This document shows, one piece after another, positions 24,599-33,702 of a stretch of DNA of 64,000 nt. The notes under the pieces are model-generated. The model was not told the DNA's origin and ran no database searches. It was given only the letters and a program-made list of their open reading frames with translations. The DNA comes from JBHHUI01 sp965248775 (GTDB lineage Bacteria > Chloroflexota > Anaerolineae > Anaerolineales > JBHHUI01): positions 5,456,001 through 5,520,000 of the forward strand of contig OZ252150.1 in the NCBI GenBank assembly GCA_965248775.1. Direction: 5' to 3'. The stretch's first letter is position 1. Each line of letters opens with the position of its first letter. Position numbers and translations under genes: made by a program.

Positions 24599-25001
24599 TG
24601 GTGAGTGTGCCATCCGGCTGCACTCGAATCCACTGACCAGTTTGAATCTGGGCGAACGTCTCCGCGCTGAGTGCAAGGATTGGAATCGTTTTGCCGTACA
24701 TCTCATCCGCCACAATCGCCGCCAATGAAAAATACGGATCTGTTCCGGAGGTGAGAATGGCGGCCGGTGCTGTTTCGGCGCGGATCGATTCTAGTAGCAC
24801 TGCGGTAGCCGCGCTTGAGCCGCGACTGAATGGGAGCGCCAGTACCTTGCCAGCGGCAATCACACCAGACAGTGGATGGCGGCGGTCAATGATTTCCCCA
24901 GTAAATTGATCATAGCCGCCCCAGAAACTGAGCGGTTCGCTGCTGACCAGCGCTTCCCCTTCGGCGGACCCCGCTATGATGGGCGCACCCTGTATTTTCA
25001 T
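24570..25001 (-). CDS. Aconitase X swivel domain protein (DUF126), small subunit
   Basis: 143 residues from the ATG at 25001, which overlaps the stop of the large-subunit gene (ATGA). The swivel-domain motifs are MKIQGAPIIAGSAEGEALVSSEPLSFWGGYD cut into two strands, the substrate loop LPFSRGSSAATAVLLE and AIVADEMYGK. With the large subunit it forms a [Fe-S] hydro-lyase; characterised relatives are archaeal phosphomevalonate dehydratase and bacterial cis-3-hydroxy-L-proline dehydratase. Which reaction applies here is open. Confidence 0.88.
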   Translation of the reverse strand: MKIQGAPIIAGSAEGEALVSSEPLSFWGGYDQFTGEIIDRRHPLSGVIAAGKVLALPFSRGSSAATAVLLESIRAETAPAAILTSGTDPYFSLAAIVADEMYGKTIPILALSAETFAQIQTGQWIRVQPDGTLTISPPSSDRR

Positions 25002-26275
25002 CCGGTTTGCTTGTCCAGCCATATTGATTCGTTACGCACAACGCGGCCGGCGATAGCGGAGTTCACACAATCTTCCAGACTGCCGAAGACGACGTTCGTG
25101 TTAAGCAAGCCTGGCGAGTAATATGCGTACTTCGCAGAATTCGTCATCAGGGTTTTTATGCTCTCAGGCAACATTGGCGTCGTGAGGATGCATGTGTCTA
25201 CCGTGACTTTGCCGCCAAAGTCTTCCAGCGCTCGCAAAAGCCCGGCTTTCTTCGCTAGTGCAGCCATCGCCCGACGCGAAGTCACAAGGAACTGCAGGCG
25301 CTGGTCGCAGCTGCGACCCTCGAGTAGTGGGGCCAGGCGCTGGAATTCGGCCAGTGAGAAATGCGGGCTGCCGAGTACGACCATGTCGAGCATCTCACCC
25401 GCGGCGGTGGTGAGTTCCCGTCGAGCAGCACGCAGATCCTCCAGGGTCACATCAATGATTCGCTCCGGCTCACGGTCCTGAAACGCGGCCGCTCTGGTGG
25501 GGGCTTCGGGTGTGATCCCCACTGCGTGAAACAAGGCCACGCCACCAGACGAAGCAGCCGCAGCGCCCAGCGCTTTCAGTTGGTCCTCCTCCGGTTCTAT
25601 CTCCAGTCCCTCAATAACAGGGATATCCTTCTGAGCGACTTTGCCCATCAGATGACCGAATACCGGGAAGAAGGAATCGTCTTCCATAAGTGAAGCAGGA
25701 ATATCTACCAAGCGCAATAATAGATTCCCTGCGCGGTTCTCCATGAGATGCAAACCAACAGCGGGTACCCGTCCGGTGATGGCGACGCAAATATCGAGTA
25801 GATCAGGATATCGTTGGGTGCGTGCACCGATGACCGAATTGGCGAACACGATTGCGTTCGTCTCTCCCCAGGCAATCTGCTGCCCGAATTGCGGGCGCTG
25901 TGCAGTCTGGTAGGGCGCACATGTCCATGTGGGAATCGTGCCCATGCTCGCATAAGCCTGCATTTGGCGTTGTGCTTTGTGTGCCCAGTCTGGCGGTACA
26001 GACCAGTCTTGCCAGCCGTGTTCGTCCACGCCACTGACATTAAGCGTCGTGGGCACACTCACCTGCGCGCCGAGTTCAGCCAAGTGTTCAGCAAATTCCA
26101 ACGTTCCCGCGCCCATGTATACAGTGCTATCGATATGCGCGGCGCTGATGTCCATTAAAACAGTTGCTTTGTAGACGGCCGCCATGCGTACGATGACCTT
26201 CATCGCAAACTGTGCTGCCGGTCCGCGTTCGCCGTTGATTAATGCGTGATCAATATCGGCAAGTTGAAGTGTCAT
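24998..26275 (-). CDS. Aconitase X catalytic domain protein (DUF521), large subunit
   Basis: 425 residues from ATG 26275. Aconitase X type I/II catalytic subunit: ISAAHIDSTVYMG, the cluster-ligand candidate Cys119 in TWTCAPYQ, WGETNAIVFANSVIGART, AVGITPEAPT, and a later DTCILTTPMLP with another candidate Cys. Separate subunits, as here, are typical of archaeal and many bacterial forms. It pairs with the swivel subunit by an ATGA overlap. Flanking genes (crotonase, SDR, hydroxyisobutyrate dehydrogenase-like) suggest a hydroxy-acid or amino-acid breakdown pathway rather than isoprenoid synthesis, but no mevalonate or proline genes lie nearby to decide. Confidence 0.88.
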   Translation of the reverse strand: MTLQLADIDHALINGERGPAAQFAMKVIVRMAAVYKATVLMDISAAHIDSTVYMGAGTLEFAEHLAELGAQVSVPTTLNVSGVDEHGWQDWSVPPDWAHKAQRQMQAYASMGTIPTWTCAPYQTAQRPQFGQQIAWGETNAIVFANSVIGARTQRYPDLLDICVAITGRVPAVGLHLMENRAGNLLLRLVDIPASLMEDDSFFPVFGHLMGKVAQKDIPVIEGLEIEPEEDQLKALGAAAASSGGVALFHAVGITPEAPTRAAAFQDREPERIIDVTLEDLRAARRELTTAAGEMLDMVVLGSPHFSLAEFQRLAPLLEGRSCDQRLQFLVTSRRAMAALAKKAGLLRALEDFGGKVTVDTCILTTPMLPESIKTLMTNSAKYAYYSPGLLNTNVVFGSLEDCVNSAIAGRVVRNESIWLDKQTG

Positions 26276-26319
26276 AAGTGTGTAAATCAAATAATACCCG
26301 AATGCACAGCAGCGACAAG

Positions 26320-26348
26320 TTGGCAGTGGCCTGCAGCGGGAGTAGACT
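26320..26348 (+). promoter_or_regulatory. Promoter of the beta-hydroxyacid dehydrogenase gene
   Basis: TTGGCA (26320-26325), 17-base spacer, TAGACT (26343-26348), in the divergent space between the aconitase X operon and the dehydrogenase gene. Confidence 0.6.
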
Positions 26349-26411
26349 CCCAGCCGAAATTAACTCACATTGTGGTGTTGCATTCGGACATCTTTCAAGG
26401 AGATCGCAGAA

Positions 26412-27302
26412 ATGAAAATTGGATTTCTTGGATGGGGCAATATGGGCAATCCGATGGCGGGTAATTTGCAAGCGTCTGGTTTTCCTTTGAGCGTCTTCGA
26501 TTTGAATCAATCGGCCGCTGCCGAGCTGATCGCGGGCGGCGCCGGCTGGGCAGAAAGCCCGCGCAATCTAGCGGCCGGTGCGGATGTGGTCATCACATCA
26601 TTGCCCGGCCCGCCACAGGTGGAAGCAGCCCTGCTTGGAGAAGACGGCGTGCTAGCCGGATTGGAAGCAAATGCCATCTGGATCGATATGTTTACAAATG
26701 AACGGCAACTCGTCGCACGTCTTGCCGATCTGGCTGCAGAACGAGGCGCGCATGTTCTGGATGCGCCTGTGACCGGCGCCGTGGACGGCGCGCGGGATGG
26801 CCGCCTCACCATTTACGTTGGCGGGGATGAGGAAGTCTTTGCCCGTTCTAAGCCGGTGTTCATTCCATTGGGGCGCGCCATTTACGTGGGTGCGCTCGGC
26901 GCGGGCAACGTGACAAAGCTGATCACGAACCTGCTCTGGTTTATCAACGCCGTCTCCATTGGAGAAGGTCTCTTGCTCGGCAAGCGAGCAGGCATTGATC
27001 TAGAGACACTCTGGGACGCCATCAAGTCGAGTGTGGGCAACAGCTTTGTCGTAGAACATGATGTACCTTCCATCTTTCGGGGCGACTACGACCCCTCCTT
27101 CACACTCGACTTATGTTGTAAAGACATGGCCTTGCTAAACACGTTGGGCCGCGAACTCGGAGTCCCATTGCAAATGGGAGCGCTTGCCGAGCAAACGTTT
27201 CAACGCGCCCGCGTCCAATACAGCGGTGGGCAGGGTGAGATGCATGTTGTCAAACTTCTCGAGGACGCAGTCGGTGTAGATTTGCGTGTGGCGGACCATT
27301 AA
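26412..27302 (+). CDS. NAD(P)-dependent beta-hydroxyacid dehydrogenase (3-hydroxyisobutyrate dehydrogenase-like)
   Basis: 296 residues. N-terminal Rossmann domain MKIGFLGWGNMGNPMAGNL, substrate-binding signature DAPVTGAVDGARDG (118-131), the interdomain helix with catalytic Lys169 in GAGNVTKLITN, and the cofactor-side KDMALLNT. This is the family of HIBADH, tartronate semialdehyde reductase and related imine reductases. AAGGAG lies nine bases before the ATG. Divergent from the aconitase X pair, with which it may share a pathway. Confidence 0.88.
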   Translation: MKIGFLGWGNMGNPMAGNLQASGFPLSVFDLNQSAAAELIAGGAGWAESPRNLAAGADVVITSLPGPPQVEAALLGEDGVLAGLEANAIWIDMFTNERQLVARLADLAAERGAHVLDAPVTGAVDGARDGRLTIYVGGDEEVFARSKPVFIPLGRAIYVGALGAGNVTKLITNLLWFINAVSIGEGLLLGKRAGIDLETLWDAIKSSVGNSFVVEHDVPSIFRGDYDPSFTLDLCCKDMALLNTLGRELGVPLQMGALAEQTFQRARVQYSGGQGEMHVVKLLEDAVGVDLRVADH

Positions 27303-27399
27303 ATTTCTGTAAGAATATTTCCCGAGAAGATTGCTTGTGCTATGCTTGCAGGTGCTAAACAGAGTGATATTGTTTGCGCTGCCTGCGCAGCCCTGACCT

Positions 27400-28083
27400 A
27401 TGGACGAATCTAAACGCGCTGCCGCGGAAAAAGCATTGGACTATGTGCAAAGCGGCATGGCGCTCGGGCTAGGAACAGGTTCGACCATAGCCCATTTCCT
27501 CGATCTGCTCGGAGAGCGTCTGCGCTCTGGTGCCTTGGATGACATTCGTGGCGTGCCCACCTCCGAGCACACCGCACAATGCGCCCGCGAACTCGGCATC
27601 ACACTGACCACCCTTACAAAGACGCCAAATCTCGATCTGGCCGTTGATGGCGCAGACGAAGTCGACGATGAACTGAATCTCATCAAAGGCCTTGGGCGTG
27701 CATTGCTTCGCGAAAAAATTGTTGCTACATCTGCAGCGCGTTTTGTTGTGATCGTTGACGAAAGCAAGCTGGTCTCTCGACTGGGGCGGGGGCCGCTACC
27801 GGTGGAGATCGTCCCATTCGAAGCGCATGCTCATGTACGCTGGTTGGGCTCGGTCTGTTCGCGGGCAGAATTATGGCTAGAAGATGATGGCACGAAAGCT
27901 GTTACCGACAATGGCAATTATCTGGCTCGCTGCCATTTCGAAAATGGTATCGAAGATGCTGTCGCCCTTGCGCGAGCATTGGCCGAACGGCCTGGTATTG
28001 TCGAGCATGGTTTGTTTTTACACATGGCGAGCGAAGTCGCCATTGCAGGATCTGCTGGCGTTCAAGTACGCCAGCGAGATTAG
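27400..28083 (+). CDS. rpiA: Ribose-5-phosphate isomerase A
   Basis: 227 residues, normal length. Interconverts ribose 5-phosphate and ribulose 5-phosphate in the pentose phosphate pathway. Family motifs: LGTGSTIAHFLDLL phosphate loop, GVPTSEHTA, AVDGADEVD (Asp83, Asp86), LIKGLG (Lys96) and REKIVA (catalytic Glu105), then VDESKLV. All catalytic positions are intact. The usual GRGGAL reads GLGRAL. The gene is followed, at some distance, by rpe on the same strand, its partner in the same pathway. Confidence 0.95.
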   Translation: MDESKRAAAEKALDYVQSGMALGLGTGSTIAHFLDLLGERLRSGALDDIRGVPTSEHTAQCARELGITLTTLTKTPNLDLAVDGADEVDDELNLIKGLGRALLREKIVATSAARFVVIVDESKLVSRLGRGPLPVEIVPFEAHAHVRWLGSVCSRAELWLEDDGTKAVTDNGNYLARCHFENGIEDAVALARALAERPGIVEHGLFLHMASEVAIAGSAGVQVRQRD

Positions 28084-28184
28084 TAAATTCCAATGTGTCT
28101 TGTATCCGATATTAAAGTGGGGATGAAGCAGCCTCTTTCAAGGCCAGGGATCGCCAAATAATCAACAAAGGCTTCGAGATCCGA

Positions 28185-28664
28185 ATGGCAACGAAGTACC
28201 ACCTCGCGCAGATAAACATCGCCAAAGCAATTGCACCACTTGATAATGCGCTAATGCAGGGCTTTGTGGAGCAATTGGACCACGTCAATGAACTGGCGGA
28301 TTTCAGTCCCGGCTTTGTCTGGCGCCTGCAATCAGAAGAGGGCGATGCAACTTCGATCCGGGTCTTCGAAGATGAGCTTCTTATCGTCAATATGTCGGTC
28401 TGGGAATCGATCGAAACTCTCAAGAAATATGCGTATTCCGGCGATCACCTATCCTTGTATAAAAGTAGGAAAAAGTGGTTTGAAAAGCTAAGTTATCCAA
28501 CATTAGCTTTGTGGTGGCTGCCGGCAGAGCATATCCCTACAATTGAATCTGCGAAGTTCGCGCTGGAAACGATACGAGAGAACGGACCTTCCGCAGCAGC
28601 TTTTTCATTTGCAAAACCGTATCCAGCCCCTGACGATATCGTTATGCCAGTACTCGCCAGCTGA
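28185..28664 (+). CDS. DUF3291 domain protein
   Basis: 159 residues, dimeric ferredoxin-like (ABM-type) fold by family: YHLAQINIAKAIAPLD at the start, FSPGFVWRLQSEEGDAT, LLIVNMSVWESIETLKKYAYSGDH, and ALWWLPAEHIPTIE. Members are uncharacterised; the fold resembles antibiotic-biosynthesis monooxygenases. It lies between rpiA and rpe, two bases before the rpe start, but a link to sugar metabolism is not evident. Confidence 0.82.
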   Translation: MATKYHLAQINIAKAIAPLDNALMQGFVEQLDHVNELADFSPGFVWRLQSEEGDATSIRVFEDELLIVNMSVWESIETLKKYAYSGDHLSLYKSRKKWFEKLSYPTLALWWLPAEHIPTIESAKFALETIRENGPSAAAFSFAKPYPAPDDIVMPVLAS

Positions 28665-28666
28665 AC

Positions 28667-29347
28667 ATGTATTCCCCCCCCAGACTCGCACCCTCCATTC
28701 TCAGTGCCGATTTCGCCAGACTCGGCGAGCAGGTGCAAGCTGTGATCGAGGCCGGCGCAGAGATCATTCATATCGATGTGATGGACGGCCACTTTGTGCC
28801 AAATTTGACTATCGGCCCTTTGGTGGTGGAAGCATTGCGACCAATCACGGCAGCCGCCGGTGTGCCGTTGGATGTTCATCTGATGATTTCGCAGCCCGAA
28901 CGCCTGCTCGCGGACTTCGTAGCCGCGGGCGCAGATATGCTCACTGTGCATGTCGAGACCTGTCCACATCTGCATAGGACAATCGAGCAAATCAAAGAAC
29001 TTGGCGTGCGGCCGGGAGTCACTCTCAATCCGGCAACGCCCGTCCAATTGCTGCAGGAAGTCCTGCCATTGGTAGAGCGTGTGCTTGTGATGTCGGTCAA
29101 TCCCGGTTTTGGCGGGCAGGCTTATATCCCCGCCAGCACCGCACGAATCCAGCAATTGCGCGCCGCTCTCGATGGTCTTGGCTCGACTGCCGAGCTGGGT
29201 GTTGATGGCGGTGTTAAAACGAGCAACGCAGCCGAGATCGCAGCAGCGGGTGCGGATGTACTGATCGCCGGGAGTGCGATCTTCGGTGGCCCGAAATCCA
29301 TCGACGAAAACATCGCGGCTTTTCGAGCGGTTTTCGGAAAGGCTTGA
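28667..29347 (+). CDS. rpe: Ribulose-phosphate 3-epimerase
   Basis: 226 residues, TIM barrel, epimerises ribulose 5-phosphate to xylulose 5-phosphate. Motifs intact: IHIDVMDGHFVPNLTIGP with metal-binding His and Asp, DVHLMI, MSVNPGFGGQ, and ELGVDGGVKTSN with the second catalytic Asp, then AGSAIFG for phosphate binding. It starts two bases after the DUF3291 stop and ends one base before the SulP start, so it is in a tight operon. Confidence 0.95.
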   Translation: MYSPPRLAPSILSADFARLGEQVQAVIEAGAEIIHIDVMDGHFVPNLTIGPLVVEALRPITAAAGVPLDVHLMISQPERLLADFVAAGADMLTVHVETCPHLHRTIEQIKELGVRPGVTLNPATPVQLLQEVLPLVERVLVMSVNPGFGGQAYIPASTARIQQLRAALDGLGSTAELGVDGGVKTSNAAEIAAAGADVLIAGSAIFGGPKSIDENIAAFRAVFGKA

Positions 29348-29348
29348 T

Positions 29349-31508
29349 ATGGGAATGAACATGCAATCCGGAGCGGTAGCGTCCAATCTAGGTTACTGGT
29401 TGCGCCAGGAGATGCGCTTCTTCGAGCGGCCTATTCACATCCTGCGCGGCTATAAGCGTGAAAACCTGCGCCCCGATATCGTCGCGGGTCTGACAGTGGC
29501 GGTCGTAATGTTGCCGCAGGCGATCGCCTATGCCCTCGTAGCGGAGTTGCCGCCGCAGGTGGGGCTGTATGGCGCGATTGTGATGGCGATCGTCGGTGCG
29601 CTCTGGGGCTCCTCTTTTCATCTGCACACCGGCCCAACCAACGCCATCTCTCTATTGGTGATTGCAAGCCTGGCCACAACAGTAGAGCCCGGTTCGCCGG
29701 AATTTATCGCGGCCGCCGGTCTGATGGCTGTGATGGTTGGTTTTACCCAACTTGTGATGGGGCTCGCTCGACTGGGTGTGCTAATCAACTTTGTATCAGA
29801 TTCGGTCATCATTGGTTTCACAGCCGGGGCGGGTATACTCATCAGCTTTACCCAACTTCAGCATTTGCTTCGCATCCAGCTTCCACGAACGCACATGTTC
29901 TCCGAACGAGTGGCAGAAACCTTCGGGCACCTGACCGAAACACACATGATCACATTCATGCTTGGACTTGGTACGATCGTGATCATCGCAGTTGTGAAAC
30001 ACTTCCGACCGCGTTGGCCGTCGGCGCTGATCGGCATGCTGGCAGCTTCTGGGGCAGTCGCAGCTTTCAACCTCTCGGATCAGGGAGTTATTGTGCTTGG
30101 GGAATTGCCGCGTACATTGCCGCCGTTGGCCGATCTGCCGCTGTTTGACATCGGCCTGATGGGGCGGGTGTCCACCGGCGCGCTGGCAATCGCTGCTATC
30201 GGATTGGTTGAGGCAATGTCAATCTCGCGTTCTATCGCCGCACAGACAGGTCAGCGATTGGACAGCAATCAGGAATTTGCCGGGCAGGGGTTGGCAAACA
30301 TCGCTTCCGGGCTGTTCTCCGGCTATACTGGTTCGGGCTCGTTCACGCGCTCGGCGGTTAACTACAGTGCCGGTGCGCGGTCGCCACTTGCAAGCGTGTT
30401 CTCCGGACTGTGGGTACTGCTCGCCATGTTGCTGTTCGCGCCGCTGGCAGCCTACCTGCCACGGGCCGCGCTCGCTGGCGTGCTTTTGGTGACCGCCTAT
30501 GGCATGGTGGACCGAAAGGAGATCAGACGTATCTGGCGCACATCGCGGGGCGATAGCCTGATCATGATAGGAACGTTTCTGGGCACGCTCTTGCTCGAAT
30601 TGGAATTCGCAGTGCTAGCGGGCGTGTTGATTTCTTTCGGACGCTTCATTGTCAAAACGTCCACGCCAGTCGTGCAAACCGTGCTGCCCGACGACAATTT
30701 TCGTCACTTCATCCACCGTCCAGACAAGCCGGCTTGTCCTCAACTTTCCGTTATCCAGATCAACGGCGTACTCTACTTTGGCGCTGCACAATATGTGGAA
30801 GATGTTATCCGTGCCAACCTGGAACAGAACTCCAACCAGCGCTATTTGATGTTGCGGATGCATAGCGTCGATCATTGCGACGTGAGCGGCATCCGCATGC
30901 TGGAATCCGTCGTGCGACTCTATCGTCGTATGAGCGGCGATGTCTTTTTTGTGGGAGTCAACGACGAAGTGAAAGAGAGTATGCGACTCTCAGGATTCGA
31001 CTCTCTCATAGGAGCGGATCATATCCTCGACCGCGACACAGGTGCGCTCTCGCATTTGTTCTATCGTAAGCTCGACCCGGCGATTTGCATCTATGAGTGT
31101 GAGGTGCGCGCTTGGAAGGAATGTCAGAACCTGCCCAAGCGGATTATGCCTAGTGAGATTGTGCTGCGTACGGAGGCGCCATCCACCAAAGTAAACCTGA
31201 TCTCTCCGCACGATCTGCGCAAGAAGATTAAAGACGGGAACCCGGTGCGCGTGATCGATGTGCGCGAGCCGCGCGAATTTGAGAAAGGTCACATCCCGGA
31301 AGCAGAGCTGCTGCCTTTGCTAAATTTGCTCGGTGATGAAAATCAATTGCCCCCTGATTGCGAAGTTGTCTTCGTCTGTCGGAGTGGGCGGCGGGGTTCC
31401 CGCGCGGCACAATATGCAACCGGACATTGCCGCGAGAAAGTCTACTTTTTAAAGGGCGGCATGGTAGCTTGGGAGGACGCGGGGTTTTTGGACGCTGTCG
31501 ATAAATAA
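29349..31508 (+). CDS. SulP family anion transporter with STAS and C-terminal rhodanese domains
   Basis: 719 residues. Residues 30-430 form the SulP/SLC26 membrane domain (about twelve segments; signature GLTVAVVMLPQAIAYALVAELPP). A STAS domain follows at about 455-560 (QINGVLYFGAAQYVEDV, HSVDHCDVSGIRMLE). After a Cys-containing linker (ICIYECEVRAWKECQ) comes a rhodanese domain at about 615-719 with active Cys in VFVCRSGRRGSRA. Fusion suggests import of a sulfur oxyanion linked to sulfur transfer, but SulP proteins also carry bicarbonate or other anions. ATG at 29349 lies one base after rpe; 29355 is possible. Confidence 0.88.
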   Translation: MGMNMQSGAVASNLGYWLRQEMRFFERPIHILRGYKRENLRPDIVAGLTVAVVMLPQAIAYALVAELPPQVGLYGAIVMAIVGALWGSSFHLHTGPTNAISLLVIASLATTVEPGSPEFIAAAGLMAVMVGFTQLVMGLARLGVLINFVSDSVIIGFTAGAGILISFTQLQHLLRIQLPRTHMFSERVAETFGHLTETHMITFMLGLGTIVIIAVVKHFRPRWPSALIGMLAASGAVAAFNLSDQGVIVLGELPRTLPPLADLPLFDIGLMGRVSTGALAIAAIGLVEAMSISRSIAAQTGQRLDSNQEFAGQGLANIASGLFSGYTGSGSFTRSAVNYSAGARSPLASVFSGLWVLLAMLLFAPLAAYLPRAALAGVLLVTAYGMVDRKEIRRIWRTSRGDSLIMIGTFLGTLLLELEFAVLAGVLISFGRFIVKTSTPVVQTVLPDDNFRHFIHRPDKPACPQLSVIQINGVLYFGAAQYVEDVIRANLEQNSNQRYLMLRMHSVDHCDVSGIRMLESVVRLYRRMSGDVFFVGVNDEVKESMRLSGFDSLIGADHILDRDTGALSHLFYRKLDPAICIYECEVRAWKECQNLPKRIMPSEIVLRTEAPSTKVNLISPHDLRKKIKDGNPVRVIDVREPREFEKGHIPEAELLPLLNLLGDENQLPPDCEVVFVCRSGRRGSRAAQYATGHCREKVYFLKGGMVAWEDAGFLDAVDK

Positions 31509-32483
31509 ATGACCACGAGTAGAAATCCATCGCATAACATTGGCCTAGACCTTGTGCGAGTGACAGAGGCGGCAGCGCTTGCTGCCGGCCGCTGGCTTGG
31601 CCGTGGTGATCGCGATAGCGCCAACGATGCTGCCACAGAAGCAATGGTCGAAATTCTGAACCATCTCAATATCGATGGCTTAATTGTTGTCGGAGAAGAA
31701 GGTCGCCTCCACGAACATTCGCGGCTCGATAGTGGTATGAAGGTTGGTACCGGTCGCGGACCGCAGGTGGATGTGGTTGTAAACCCCGTCGATGGCGCCG
31801 GGCTGGTCGCTGGTGCAAAACCCTATGCAATTTCGGTTGCCGGTATCGCGCCACGTGGGACGATGTGGTCTCCGCATCAGGGCGTTTATATGGAGAAGAT
31901 CGTCGTCGAACGAGTGGTTGCAGAATCGTTGGTGCCTGAATGCCTTGATGCGCCTGCAGGTTGGACGATTGCGCTTGTCGCGCGCATCAAGGACAAACCG
32001 ATCGAAGATATTGTTGTCTTTGTGTTGGAGCGACCACGACATGCTCACCTGATTGAGGAAATTCGTGCGGCCGGTGCACGTGCGCTCCTGCGCCCGGATG
32101 GCGATATCAACGGGGCGTTGATGGCGGTTGATCCGAATACGAGTGTTGATTTGCTGATGGGAATAGGTGGGGTTCCGGAAGGCGTGATCGCCGCCTGTGC
32201 CATCAAATCTCTCGGTGGGGCGATGCTGGGGCGGCTCGCGCCACAAAGCAACGATGAAGGGGTCACATTGGATGAAGCGGATACGGACCAGATAAAAATA
32301 TTGTCCAGCGATGAGATGATCGCCAGCCAGAAAATTTTCTTCGCTGCAACAGGTATCACTGATGGGCGACTGCTCACAGGCGTACGTTACCGCGGCCGCC
32401 TTGCGGAGACGCACTCCATCGTTCTTCGCGGCGAGACCAGAACGCGCCGCATCATCCATACCGAGCATGTTGTAAGGCTTTAA
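31509..32483 (+). CDS. GlpX-type fructose-1,6-bisphosphatase homologue with altered metal site
   Basis: 324 residues, full length and collinear with class II FBPase (RVTEAAALAAGRWLGRGD, QGVYMEKIVV, PRHAHLIEEI, LRPDGDING, GIGGVPEGVIAA, FFAATGITDG). The substrate-phosphate region is kept, but residues known as metal ligands or catalytic in E. coli GlpX are changed: Lys29 to Arg35, Asp33 to Asn39, Asp85 to Asn92 and Thr90 to Ala97; GEGEIDEAP is replaced by GEEGRLHEH. Glu57 and an acid at 88 remain. So normal FBPase activity is doubtful, and a regulatory or new role is possible. It starts directly after the SulP stop. Confidence 0.85.
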   Translation: MTTSRNPSHNIGLDLVRVTEAAALAAGRWLGRGDRDSANDAATEAMVEILNHLNIDGLIVVGEEGRLHEHSRLDSGMKVGTGRGPQVDVVVNPVDGAGLVAGAKPYAISVAGIAPRGTMWSPHQGVYMEKIVVERVVAESLVPECLDAPAGWTIALVARIKDKPIEDIVVFVLERPRHAHLIEEIRAAGARALLRPDGDINGALMAVDPNTSVDLLMGIGGVPEGVIAACAIKSLGGAMLGRLAPQSNDEGVTLDEADTDQIKILSSDEMIASQKIFFAATGITDGRLLTGVRYRGRLAETHSIVLRGETRTRRIIHTEHVVRL

Positions 32484-32532
32484 TCTCAACGTATTTCGTC
32501 AGACTCATCTCCGCTCAATCGTTACAACTCAG

Positions 32533-33702
32533 ATGCCCCAAATTAATCGACTGATATTGCTGCTGCATGTCGTGACAGTGTTGGTCGCCTGTGCCACCCC
32601 AGAACCCGAACTACTCCTGGAGCCCACGGCAACATCGGTGCAGGAATCTTCAACGGAAACGCCGCAACCGAGCGCTACACCACCACGTTCAGCCGCGGCT
32701 GGGCAGCCCAGCGCACCGCCACCCCCAATCATCACTCCTCAGCCGAAAATCCCAGAGCTTGTCTGGTTGCCTTATGCGAGCGGAGCTTTTCTCGGCGACT
32801 TGCTTGTCGTGCGTAATGGTGTGGCCGCCCGCGAACCCGTTCCGCAGGAGATTTTGATTGAACTCTTTTGGGACTATGACGGTACAAGCGGACGACTGGC
32901 CTACGGTGGTTGGTTCTGGCACGCGGCTGAAGGCACGTCCAAGTCGGTCAGCGACTTGTGGGTGTACGACTACGGAACCGGCAGCAATGTGTTGTGGCTG
33001 GCGGACAATGTCGCCCGCGCAGCCTGGTCGCCGGTTCCCGATCCGGCCACTGGCCGCACGCACATCGCGGCCGTTGTCTACAACCCGCAGTCAGAAAGTT
33101 TCGATCTTGTGGTGCTGAAAGGGCCCGGCTCTTCTGCTGTGTTTGCAAAGCATGTCTCGATTGAATTTGCCTGGTCACCTGGCGGGCAGCAATTGGTTTT
33201 TGCCCGCACGAAGAACTTCGGCACGGCGGAAGGTGTTGAAACCGGACTGTATGTTGTTTCGGTGACGGCCGGTAACGAGACAAGAGTGAGTGACTATGCC
33301 TACCAGCGTGGCGGCTGGATCGGTGACCAGCCAGTTTGGGTCTCGAACCCGCCGGCCCTGATATACGCGGACAGCCCACTCGGTGTGACCCCACTGGACG
33401 GCAGCGGTGATTTCATTCCTGCTGATGATCTGTCGCGTCCGTTCGACATGCTATGGCATGACACCTCGCATACGCTGCTCGTTCAGATCGAGACCTCTTT
33501 CGGTGGGCAGGGGGTGGAGGCCTGGCGCTTCTCTGAAGATCTACGCATGCTCACGGAACGTCTCACACTTGGGCCGCCAGGTGAAGATGTGGCCCTCGTC
33601 GGTTGGTACGAGCCGGGAGAAGTGGTGTTGCTCGCAGTAGCGGGCGGCTATGGAGAGCCCATTTTCTGGTCCATTGACCAAAACGCCCTCGTAAATCCCT
33701 GA
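32533..33702 (+). CDS. Lipoprotein with WD40/TolB-like beta-propeller repeats
   Basis: 389 residues. Signal peptide with lipobox LVAC, then a Thr/Pro/Ala-rich stalk to about residue 75. The rest has propeller-like blades with the typical WSPxGQQLVF and AWSPVPDPATG pattern. No specific ligand. It resembles, in architecture, the lipoprotein split by an IS at 57096-60023. No ribosome site precedes the ATG. Confidence 0.75.
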   Translation: MPQINRLILLLHVVTVLVACATPEPELLLEPTATSVQESSTETPQPSATPPRSAAAGQPSAPPPPIITPQPKIPELVWLPYASGAFLGDLLVVRNGVAAREPVPQEILIELFWDYDGTSGRLAYGGWFWHAAEGTSKSVSDLWVYDYGTGSNVLWLADNVARAAWSPVPDPATGRTHIAAVVYNPQSESFDLVVLKGPGSSAVFAKHVSIEFAWSPGGQQLVFARTKNFGTAEGVETGLYVVSVTAGNETRVSDYAYQRGGWIGDQPVWVSNPPALIYADSPLGVTPLDGSGDFIPADDLSRPFDMLWHDTSHTLLVQIETSFGGQGVEAWRFSEDLRMLTERLTLGPPGEDVALVGWYEPGEVVLLAVAGGYGEPIFWSIDQNALVNP

